From DASUPK01 sp963736305 (lineage in GTDB: Bacteria > Actinomycetota > Thermoleophilia > Solirubrobacterales > 70-9), in contig CAVTOD010000005.1 in the NCBI GenBank assembly GCA_963736305.1, positions 372,001 to 436,000 on the forward strand: a DNA stretch of 64,000 nucleotides. The letters run 5' to 3'. Position 1 is the stretch's first letter; every line of letters starts with the position of its first letter. A program made the translations under genes and the position numbers. The notes under the pieces were generated by a model. That model saw nothing but the letters and a program-made list of their open reading frames with translations, made no database searches and was not told the DNA's origin. Positions 7,925-16,200 of this stretch are shown here, in pieces.

Positions 7925-8878
7925 CTAGTGGTAAATAGCGAGGAGGATGCCGACGCTGGCCACCCACGTGATCGCCGCGCCGATCATGCCGTAGTCCTCG
8001 AGCAGGATCGCGTCGGTCGAGCGCGTGTCCTTGCGGTCGTAGATCAGATAGAGGTAGCGGAAGATCCCATAGAGGACCGGCGGCAGGGTGCCCAGCATCT
8101 TCGAGCCGATCAGCGGCGAATTGACCGCATAGATCGCGTAGCTCATCACCGTTGAGGCGGTCACCATCGCGACCATCTGGTCGAGGAACGGGATCGAGTA
8201 GTGCTCGAGCACCGGCCTGGACTGCGTGCCGGAATGGAGCTCGGAGGTCGCCTCCTGCCGGCGCTTCGTGAAGCCCAGGAAGAGCGCGACCATCCCGGTA
8301 CAGAGGAGCAGAAAGGCGGAGGCGTCGGCGCCGACGGCGACCGCACCCGCGAGAACCCGCAGGACGAAGAGCCCGGCGATCGTCATCACGTCCAGGATCA
8401 CCTCGTGCTTGAGCACGTACGAGTAGAGCGTGGTGCCCACTCCATATGCGAGCACGAGCCCACCGACCTCGAGGCCCTCGAGCAGGGTCGAGCCTGCGAG
8501 CGCAACGATGGCGAGCACAACCGCGAGGCCGATGGCGGTCGGGATTCCGAGCTCGCCGGCGGCGATCGGGCGAAACCGCTTCGTGGGGTGCTGACGGTCC
8601 TCCGCGACGTCGTGGGCATCGTTGACGAGGTATCCGGCCGAGGCGACCATGCAGAACGCGGCAAACGTGATGGTCGCGTCCGCGACGGCATCGAGGTCCC
8701 TGAACTTCGCGGAGAAGAGCAGGCCCGCAAAGACGAGCAGGTTCTTGACCCACTCCTGTGGCCGCATCGCCTTGAGCGCGGCGCGCAACGGCCCGCGGCG
8801 CGGCCTGTCCGACCCGCCGTCGGCCGCTACCTCGGCCACCTGCGGCTCGGCCCGTTCCTTCGTGAGGGGCCCGACCAT
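7925..8878 (-). CDS. UbiA-family prenyltransferase, decaprenyl-phosphate phosphoribosyltransferase-like
   Basis: A 317-aa integral membrane protein with about nine hydrophobic segments. The first aspartate motif reads NDAHDVAEDRQHPTKRFRPIA near residues 86-106. This is the NDxxDxxxDRxHPxKxxRP signature typical of the DPPR-synthase branch (Rv3806c-like) of UbiA enzymes, which transfer phosphoribose from PRPP to polyprenyl phosphate for arabinan synthesis. A second motif region, YSYVLKHEVILDVMTIAG, lies near 153-170. It is the last gene of a minus-strand run behind the alkylglycerone-phosphate synthase-like gene, 44 bp away. UbiA homologues also act in ether-lipid synthesis, so the context leaves the acceptor open. 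No arabinosyltransferases are in view. Confidence 0.78.
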   Translation of the reverse strand: MVGPLTKERAEPQVAEVAADGGSDRPRRGPLRAALKAMRPQEWVKNLLVFAGLLFSAKFRDLDAVADATITFAAFCMVASAGYLVNDAHDVAEDRQHPTKRFRPIAAGELGIPTAIGLAVVLAIVALAGSTLLEGLEVGGLVLAYGVGTTLYSYVLKHEVILDVMTIAGLFVLRVLAGAVAVGADASAFLLLCTGMVALFLGFTKRRQEATSELHSGTQSRPVLEHYSIPFLDQMVAMVTASTVMSYAIYAVNSPLIGSKMLGTLPPVLYGIFRYLYLIYDRKDTRSTDAILLEDYGMIGAAITWVASVGILLAIYH

Positions 8879-8922
8879 GAATCGGGAAGGGTAGTGGCGG
8901 GAGGCGGAATTCGGGGGCGGCC

Positions 8923-10602
8923 CTATGCGTCCGTAGCGGGGTCGATCAGGACCCCCGGATTGAGCACTGCCTTCGGGTCCAGCTCCCGCTTGGCGGCGCG
9001 CAGCGCGTCCGCGAACGGGTCCGGGCGCTGCCGGTCATACCAGGGCCGGTGATCGCGGCCCACGGCGTGATGGTGGGTGACCGTGCCGCCCGCGTCGATC
9101 ACCGTCTCGGACACCGCCGCCTTGATCTCGTCCCACTGCGCCATCTCGTCGCCTCGCCGGGCCGGGGCCAGCACCGTGTAGTACGGCGCCGGGCCGTCGG
9201 GGTAGACATGGGTGAACCGGCAGCTGATCCGCGGCGAGCCCCTGCCCTCGGCGCTCTCGCCGCTCGCCTCCGCGACCGCGCGCCTCGCCGTCTCCATCAC
9301 CTCGGCGTGAAAGTCCGGGAACCGGTCCCACGTGATCGCAGTCTCGAAGGTGTCCGAGAGGATCCCGCAAGCAACCAACGCGTCGCGCAGGTAGGGCGCG
9401 TAAAGGAAGGCGTGCCGCCAGGCATTCACCGGATCCGCACCCGGCGCCGACGGCGCAGGGGACTCGCTCCGGGCCTCCGGCCCCGGCGGCTGGTCGCCGC
9501 TCCGCTTCAGCTCGCCCGGCGCCCCCCCGTGGTTGCGGCAGATGTCCAGAGCAAGGGACATCGGCTCATCGACCGGAATGTGGGCCGACTCGAAGCCGAG
9601 CACGAGGAGCGCCTTGCCGGGAGGCCCGGCGGAGGTCGTGTCCGACTCGACCGCGTCGAGCAGGCGGCAATTGGACGGATAGAGCCCGGACTGAGAGATC
9701 TCACGCACCGCCTCGGCGCCCGCCGCGAAGTCGTCGTAAGCGATCCCGCACGAGACCTTCTCGGTGGGCCGCTCTCGAACCCGAACCCAGGCGTCGGTGA
9801 TCACACCGAGGATGCCCTCCGATCCGATCAGCATCCGGTCGGGGCTCGGTCCAGCCCCCGAGCCGGGAAGGCGCCGGCTCTCCCAGTCGCCGTCGAGGGT
9901 CACCGCGCGCACCGACTCGACGAGATCGTCGATGTGGGTCTCCAGGGTCGCGAAGTGCCCGCCGGCCCTGGTTGCGATCCAGCCACCCAGCGTCGAGTAC
10001 TCGAAGGACTGCGGGAAGTGGCGCAGGGTGAGGCCGTGCTCGCGAAGCTGCTCCTCGAGCCGGGGACCGGTCGCGCCGGCCTGGATTCTCGCCGCCTTCG
10101 AGATCGCATCGACCTCGAGCACCCGGTCCATCCGCTTCAGGTCGACTGTCACAACGGCGGGGTAGTCCTCCCGCATCCGGGGTTCGACGCCGCCCACAAC
10201 GCTCGTGCCGCCCCCGTACGGAATCGCGGCTGCGCCCTCGTCGGCACAGAAGTTCAGGATCGCGTCGACGTCCTCGGGCGACTCCGGGTAGGCGACCAGG
10301 TCGGGCGGGTTCGGGAACTCGCCCCGGAACCCGCGCACCACGTCGCGATAAGCCTTGCCCAGCGAGTGCGCCACCCGGTCGTAGCGCTCGGCCGAGAACA
10401 TCTCGGCGAGCTCCTTCGGCGCCGTCAGGCGGGATTCGGGAAGCTCAACCGCGTCGAGCGGGACCGGATCTTCGATCTGGTCCACCTCGAACCCGAGTCG
10501 GTCCGTCACCGCCTTTGCGATGCCCTCGATCTGATCGCGAGGCGGCTGCTGGTCTGAGTAGCCCCAGCCCCAGTGCTTGAGCCGCCGTGTCGCGGCCCCC
10601 AT
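8923..10602 (-). CDS. FAD-linked oxidase, alkylglycerone-phosphate synthase-like
   Basis: A 559-aa PCMH/VAO-type flavoprotein. It opens with KHWGWGYSD, characteristic of alkyldihydroxyacetonephosphate synthases. FAD-binding landmarks are AIPYGGGTSVVGGVEP near residues 143-158, HFPQSFEYSTLGGWIATRAGGHFA near 211-234 and GSEGILGVITDAWVRV near 272-287. The C-terminal half carries SCRFTHVYPDGPAPYYTVLAPAR and HHHAVGRDHRPWY, resembling the active-site His/Tyr region of that family. The eukaryotic enzyme swaps the acyl chain of acyl-DHAP for a fatty alcohol to make an ether bond. The gene starts 2 bp after a fatty acyl-CoA reductase gene that would supply that alcohol. A D-lactate or glycolate oxidase is the main alternative. 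Confidence 0.8.
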   Translation of the reverse strand: MGAATRRLKHWGWGYSDQQPPRDQIEGIAKAVTDRLGFEVDQIEDPVPLDAVELPESRLTAPKELAEMFSAERYDRVAHSLGKAYRDVVRGFRGEFPNPPDLVAYPESPEDVDAILNFCADEGAAAIPYGGGTSVVGGVEPRMREDYPAVVTVDLKRMDRVLEVDAISKAARIQAGATGPRLEEQLREHGLTLRHFPQSFEYSTLGGWIATRAGGHFATLETHIDDLVESVRAVTLDGDWESRRLPGSGAGPSPDRMLIGSEGILGVITDAWVRVRERPTEKVSCGIAYDDFAAGAEAVREISQSGLYPSNCRLLDAVESDTTSAGPPGKALLVLGFESAHIPVDEPMSLALDICRNHGGAPGELKRSGDQPPGPEARSESPAPSAPGADPVNAWRHAFLYAPYLRDALVACGILSDTFETAITWDRFPDFHAEVMETARRAVAEASGESAEGRGSPRISCRFTHVYPDGPAPYYTVLAPARRGDEMAQWDEIKAAVSETVIDAGGTVTHHHAVGRDHRPWYDRQRPDPFADALRAAKRELDPKAVLNPGVLIDPATDA

Positions 10603-10604
10603 AC

Positions 10605-12614
10605 CTACCAGTGAACGCCGCGCATCAGGTACGCGAAGGCGACGCCCTCGGTCGAGAGCTCTTGCTCCTTCTCGGCGGGCTTGCCATCGCCCTTGCCCTT
10701 CGCCGCACTGGACTCGGGGAAGAGCTTGTAGGCGGTGTTGAGGATCGCGTCCGAGGCCTTCGGCGCGACGTTGTAGAGGAGCTCGCCGAAGTTACCGAGG
10801 CGGGTCGCCACCTTCTTCGGCTTGGTGATCATCGCGGTGGTGATCATCTCGGCGGCCTGATCGGGCGTGATCGTCGGGAAGGCGTCATACATCTTGGTCG
10901 GGGCGATCATCGGCGTCCGCACCAGCGGCATGTGGATGGTGGTGATGCTGACCCCATCGTCGACCACCTCCGAGGCGACGCAGCGCGACCAGGCGTCGAG
11001 CGCGGCCTTGGAGGCGACGTAGGCCGAGAACCGGGGCGTGTTGGTCTGCACCCCGATCGAGCTGACGTTGATGATGTGCCCGCCCTTGCGACCCTTGCTT
11101 CGCTTGCGCATGCTGGGCAGGATGCTGAGGATCAGCCGCAGCGCGCCGAAGTAGTTGAGCTGCATGGTCCGCTCGAAGTCGTGGAAGCGGTCGTAGGAGT
11201 TCTCGATCGAGCGCCGGATCGAGCGGCCCGCGTTGTTGACGAGGATGTCGACCCGCTCGTGCTTCTCGAGCACCTCCTTCGCCATCCGCTCGACATCGTC
11301 GAGGTCCGAGAGGTCGCACCGGTAGATGTGGGCGGTCCCACCCGCCTCCTCCACGTCGGCCCTGGTCTCCTCGAGCTTCTCCGGCGTGCGGGCAACCAAG
11401 AGGACCTCCGCGCCGGCCTCGCCGCACCTGACGGCCGCAGCCTTGCCGATCCCCGATGAGGCCCCGGTGATCAGGACGACCTTGCCGCCAATCGCCCCCG
11501 AGAGCGAGCGGTCCTTGAACAGATCCGGGTCGAGGTTCCGCTCCCAGTAGTCCCAGAGCTTGTCGGCGTAGCTGTTCAGTGGGGGAACTGAAATGCCGGT
11601 GCCCTCCAGCGCCTCCTGAGTCTTCGTCGAGTCGAAGTCGGTCGGGTAGTTGATGTAGACGAGGACGGACCGCGGGATGCCGAGGTCCGCAAGCACCTGG
11701 TCGGTGATGCGCTTCACCGGAGGCAGCATGGTGAGCCCTCCGCGGACCTGCTTGGGGATGAAGTCGAACATCCGGGAGTCGATTCGCATCACTGCCTCGG
11801 GCGCGTGCGCGGCCTTCGCGAAGGCATTGATCACCTGGCCGGCGCTCAACGGGTTCGGGTCGGTCAGGTGGAAAGCCTGGCCATCCAGTCCCTCGAGGTG
11901 GGCGATGTGGTCCATCGCCTTCGCGACGAAGTCCACGGGGACGATGTTGATATTCCGCCCCTCGATGCCGATACCCGGGAACCACTGGGGCACGGCGTTG
12001 CGGGCGCGCTGCAGGAGCTTGAAGAAGTAGTAGGGGCCGTCGACCTTGTCCATCTCGCCGGTCTCGGAGTGGCCGACGACGATCCCCGGCCGATAGACCC
12101 GCCACGGGACCTCGCACTCCTCCCGGACGACGGCCTCGGACTCGTGCTTGGTCTGGAAGTAGGGGTGGTTGTCGACCTTCTCGGCCTCTTCGAACATGTC
12201 CTCGGTGAAGGTGCCCTTGTAGAGACCGGCCGCCGCGATCGAGCTGACCATGTGGAAGTGCTTGGCGTCGAGCTCCTTGGCGAGCTTGACCGCCTCCCGG
12301 GTGCCCTCGACGTTGGCGATCCGCTGGCTTTCGGCGTCCGCGGTCATGTCGTAGATGGCCGCGAGGTGGAAGAAGTGCTCGATCTTCCCCTTCAGCTCGC
12401 CGATCTGATCGCCACAGCCCAGATGCTCCTGGGAGAGATCGCCGATCACCGGGACGATCCGGTCCTCGCCGGCGCCCCAGCGATTCTTGAGCTCCTCGAG
12501 CCGCCCGCGGGATCCCTCACGGACCAGGACGTAAATCGTCCCCTCGCGCTCGAGCAGCTGCTCGACCAGGTTGCGGCCGATGAAGCCGGTCGCGCCGGTG
12601 ACGAAATAGCTCAT
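10605..12614 (-). CDS. Two-domain fatty acyl-CoA reductase (FAR/AcrA1-like SDR fusion)
   Basis: A 669-aa fusion of two Rossmann domains. The N-terminal extended SDR starts FVTGATGFIGRNLVEQLL and has a YFQTK active-site segment near residue 150. The C-terminal classical SDR (from about 375) has LITGASSGIGKAAA, VDILVNNAGRS, NVSSIGV and YVASKAALDAW. This order and length match the bacterial fatty acyl-CoA reductases of the Marinobacter FAR / mycobacterial AcrA1 type, which reduce acyl-CoA through the aldehyde to the fatty alcohol. It is the first gene of a minus-strand cluster and is followed after 2 bp by the alkylglycerone-phosphate synthase-like gene. The combination suggests ether-lipid rather than wax-ester synthesis, because no wax synthase is visible. 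Confidence 0.82.
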   Translation of the reverse strand: MSYFVTGATGFIGRNLVEQLLEREGTIYVLVREGSRGRLEELKNRWGAGEDRIVPVIGDLSQEHLGCGDQIGELKGKIEHFFHLAAIYDMTADAESQRIANVEGTREAVKLAKELDAKHFHMVSSIAAAGLYKGTFTEDMFEEAEKVDNHPYFQTKHESEAVVREECEVPWRVYRPGIVVGHSETGEMDKVDGPYYFFKLLQRARNAVPQWFPGIGIEGRNINIVPVDFVAKAMDHIAHLEGLDGQAFHLTDPNPLSAGQVINAFAKAAHAPEAVMRIDSRMFDFIPKQVRGGLTMLPPVKRITDQVLADLGIPRSVLVYINYPTDFDSTKTQEALEGTGISVPPLNSYADKLWDYWERNLDPDLFKDRSLSGAIGGKVVLITGASSGIGKAAAVRCGEAGAEVLLVARTPEKLEETRADVEEAGGTAHIYRCDLSDLDDVERMAKEVLEKHERVDILVNNAGRSIRRSIENSYDRFHDFERTMQLNYFGALRLILSILPSMRKRSKGRKGGHIINVSSIGVQTNTPRFSAYVASKAALDAWSRCVASEVVDDGVSITTIHMPLVRTPMIAPTKMYDAFPTITPDQAAEMITTAMITKPKKVATRLGNFGELLYNVAPKASDAILNTAYKLFPESSAAKGKGDGKPAEKEQELSTEGVAFAYLMRGVHW

Positions 12615-12843
12615 CTCACCCCTCCTCCGTACAAACTGGCTGCAACTTACACCGACCGCGCCTCCAGCCGCTTCGGGCCTGTCCAGTCAGGGGCGTGCTC
12701 CTGGGGCGGTTCAGGACCAAGCTGGGCGCCGCCCGCCGACGAAACCGGTAGCGGTGCCTACTGGTGAGGAGGCGGGTGGCGATCCAGCGCCGGTCCTGGG
12801 CCGCATCCAGGAGTGCGACCCTGGCGGGACAGGCCCGTAGCCC

Positions 12844-13152
12844 GTGACGCCGCAGCGCAATAATCAACCCGTGGGGATGTTCATCGACCCATCCGCGAAT
12901 CCGGATCCGGAGCGTGAGGACAAGCTGCGAGCCTCCGCTGCCCGCATCGAGCAGCGGCCCGCGACGCGAGGCGCCTGGCTCGGCATGCGTTCGCTCGCCT
13001 GTCCGGAGTGCGACATGCCTCTCGCCCTGTCGGGTCCGGTCGGCTTCAACGATGTGATCGCGTGCGCCTTCTGCGAGACGGCGGCTCCGACCCGCGAGTT
13101 CATCCGGGACCAGGGCTGGCCGGCGGTCGATCTGATCGCCCGCATCGGCTAG
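12844..13152 (+). CDS. Small zinc-ribbon-like protein, 102 aa
   Basis: Unknown function. The central part holds LACPECDMPLALSGPVGFNDVIACAFCETAAP, two CxxC knuckles about 20 residues apart, as in a zinc ribbon (residues about 52-83). A basic, acidic-helix N-terminus precedes it. The start is uncertain: GTG at 12844 or ATG at 12877 (MFIDPSANPD). It stands alone between the divergent fatty acyl-CoA reductase gene and the 2-oxoglutarate dehydrogenase gene. A longer frame on the opposite strand overlaps it, but that frame has no recognisable domain and I reject it. The 229-bp gap before this gene holds no other convincing frame. Confidence 0.58.
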   Translation: MTPQRNNQPVGMFIDPSANPDPEREDKLRASAARIEQRPATRGAWLGMRSLACPECDMPLALSGPVGFNDVIACAFCETAAPTREFIRDQGWPAVDLIARIG

Positions 13153-13162
13153 TCGCAGATGC

Positions 13163-13190
13163 GAGGGTGCCCGTAAGGGCAACCCGTTTT
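13163..13190 (+). terminator. Hairpin plus T-run after zinc-ribbon gene
   Basis: GGGTGCCC-gtaa-GGGCAACCC forms a short stem with one bulge, followed by gTTTT. It ends the zinc-ribbon transcript and lies about 45 bp before the 2-oxoglutarate dehydrogenase start. The stem is short for a GC-rich genome, so confidence is moderate. Confidence 0.4.
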
Positions 13191-13233
13191 GTGCAAGGCA
13201 GCTTTAGGGAACGTCATACAGTTAGTAAGGGGA

Positions 13234-16200
13234 ATGGCGACTAAGCAAAAGGTTCAGCTCTTGATGCCCGAAATGGGCGAGTCGGTGACGGAAGGAACCG
13301 TGCTCGAATGGCATGTCGCCGAGGGGGATTCGGTCGAGGAGGGCCAGACGATGGTCGAGGTGTCGACCGACAAGGTCGACGCCGAGGTCCCGGCCCCCGC
13401 CTCCGGAACAGTCACGAAGCTGATGGTCGACGTCGACGAGGTGATCGAGGTCGGCAAGCCGCTCGCCGAGATCGACCCGAATGGCGGCGCGCCCGCAGCC
13501 GAGCAGGCCGAGGAGCCCGAGGAGTCAGCCTCCACGGATGGCTCGAACGGCGCCGGTGCCGCAACCGCGGAGGAGTCCGCCCCCGAGGCCGAGGAGAAGG
13601 CGACGACGGACGACGCCTCCGTGTCGGCCGGCAAGTCCCTGGAGGGCGGCGGCCTCGAGATCGTGATGCCCGAGATGGGCGAGTCCGTCACCGAGGGAAC
13701 GGTTCTCGAATGGCACGTCTCCGAGGGCGACTCGATCGAGGAGGGCGACACCGTCGTCGAGGTCTCGACCGACAAGGTCGACGCCGAGGTCCCCGCCCCC
13801 GCGAGCGGGACCATCACCAAGATCCTGGTCGGCCCCGACGAGACGATCGAGGTCGGCAAGCCGATGGCGGAGATGACGAAGGGCGAAGCTCCGTCAAAGG
13901 AGGTTGAAGCGCCCGCAGGAGGCGGCGACGAAACGGCCTCGACTCGAGACGGCGCCGCCTCCGAGGACGCTTCTTCTGATGAAGCCCGGGCCACCCCGGT
14001 CGCACGCCGTGCCGCTCAAGCCAACGGCGTCGACCTGAAGGGCGTCAAGGGAAGCGGCCCCGGCGGCAAGATCACCAAGTCGGACGTCCTCTCCGGCGGA
14101 CGAGACGGCGGCGCCCCCGCCACCGCCGCCGAGGGGGAGGCCCAGCCGCTCCGCGGTCCAGCCGCGTCGCTCGCAAAGGCGATGAACGAGAGCCGCTCGA
14201 TCCCGACGGCGACCTCGTTCCGCGAGCTCGCCGTCGACACGCTCGACGCCAAGCGGAAGGCCCTCAACGAGGTCCTGAAGGAGCGCGGGATGAAGGTCAG
14301 CTTCACGCACCTGATCGCCTGGGCGATCGTCAAGGCCGCCCAGGAGTGGCCGGTGATGGGCCGCGCGTTCGAGGAGCGGGACGGCAAGCCGACGGTGATC
14401 GAGCCGGGCGGCGTCAACCTCGGCATCGCGGTCGACGTCGAGCGCAAGGGAAAGCGCTCCCTGATGGTGCCCTGCATCAAGGGAGCGGACAGCCTCGACT
14501 TCAAGGGCTTCCACTCCTACTACGAGGAGCTGATCACCAAGACGCGGGAGAACAGCCTCACCGCCGACGACTTCCAGGGCACCAACATCAGCCTCACCAA
14601 CCCCGGCGGCCTTGGGACGGTCGCGTCCGTCCCCCGGCTGCTGACCGGCCAGGGCACGATCGTCGCCTGCGGCTCGCTCGCCTACCCGGTCGAGTGGAGG
14701 CACGCTCCGCCGGAGAAGATCAAGGCGCTCGGTGTCTCGAAGGTGATGACGATGACGTCGACCTACGACCATCGAGTCATCCAGGGCGCGGAGTCCGGCT
14801 CCTTCCTGCGCCGGATCGAGGAGCTGCTGCAGGGCGAGGACGACTTCTATGAGTCGGTCGCCAAGGACCTCGAGGTCGATTCCTCGACGATCACCTCCGC
14901 GCACGCCGCCTCGGCGTCCGCGCCGCCGCTGGCCGCCCCAGGCGCTCCGGGAGGAGCGCCGGCCCCAAGCATCGCCGCCAAGCCCAACATGGAGTTGATG
15001 CAGGCCGTTCAGGCGGCCACCTCGCTGCTCAAGGCCTATCGGACCCATGGCCACCTGGCCGCCAACCTCGACCCACTCGGTTCGGCGCCCAAGGGCGACC
15101 CCGCGATCCAGCCGGAGAATCTCAACCTGACCCCGGAGCTGATGTCTCAGATCCCGGCGGAGATCCTCCGGATCGGCGTCGACGGCGAGACCCTGCTCGA
15201 GGTGCTGCCGCGGATGCGCGAGGCCTACTGCGGGAACATCGGGTACCAGATCGAGCACCTCTCCTCCCACCAGCAGCGGATGTGGCTGAGGGGCATGATC
15301 GAGATGGGCTGGCATCGCAAGCCGCTCGAGTCCGAGGAGAAGCAGGCGCTGCTCGATCGCCTGATCTCGGTGTTCGGCTTCGAGCGCTATCTCGAGAAGG
15401 CGTACCTCGGCCAGAAGATGTTCTCGATCGAGGGGCTCGATGCCGTGGTGCCGATGCTCGACGAGGTCTTCGAGATGGCCCATACGGAGGGCGCTCACGA
15501 CGTCGTGATCGGGATGGCCCACCGCGGCCGGCTCAGCGTCCTCGCCCACAACATCGGCCGGCCGGTCGAGGCGATCCTGGCGGAGTTCGAGGGCGCGAAG
15601 GCGATCGAGGCGGTCAAGTCGCTGGCCGCGATCCCCACCGGCGGCACCGGCGACGTCAAGTACCACTACGGCCACGGCGGCGTCTACAAGACGAAGGACG
15701 ACTCGGAGATCGGCGTCCGCCTCTATCCGAACCCGAGTCACCTCGAGTTTGTCGATCCGGTGGTCACCGGCGCCGCCCGCGCCTCCCAGACCAGCCGGCA
15801 GAACGGCCGCCTCGAGCACGATCCGATGGCCGCCGTCCCGGTCCTGCTCCATGGCGACGCCGCGTTCCCCGCGCAGGGAGTCGTCGCAGAGACCCTGAAT
15901 TTGCAGTCACTGAGGGGCTACGCGACCGGCGGCACAATCCACATCATCCAGAACAACCAGATCGGCTTCACCACCGATGCCGAGGAGGGCCGCTCCACCC
16001 CGTACGCGGCCGACATGGCGAAGGGGTTCAACGTCCCGATCATCCACGTGAACGCCGACGACCCGGAGGCCTGCCTCGGCGCCGTTCGCCTGGCGATGGC
16101 CTACCGCGAGCGGTGGGGCCGGGACGTCGTGATCGACCTGATCGGCTACCGCCGCTTCGGGCACAACGAGACGGACGAGCCCGCCTACACGCAGCCGCTG

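Noticed and set aside
9049..10557. A 502-codon frame opposite the alkylglycerone-phosphate synthase-like gene, and similar long frames at 39502-41241 and 43510-45048
   Set aside because: All mirror strongly conserved enzymes on the other strand and show no domain of their own.
12616..13182. A 188-codon minus-strand frame over the zinc-ribbon gene
   Set aside because: No motif and no ribosome site; the plus-strand frame has paired CxxC knuckles.
13894..15852. A 652-codon open frame on the minus strand opposite the 2-oxoglutarate dehydrogenase gene
   Set aside because: It is antisense to well-conserved domains, has low-complexity Arg/Gly/Leu-rich sequence and no recognisable family. Long antisense frames are expected at this GC content.
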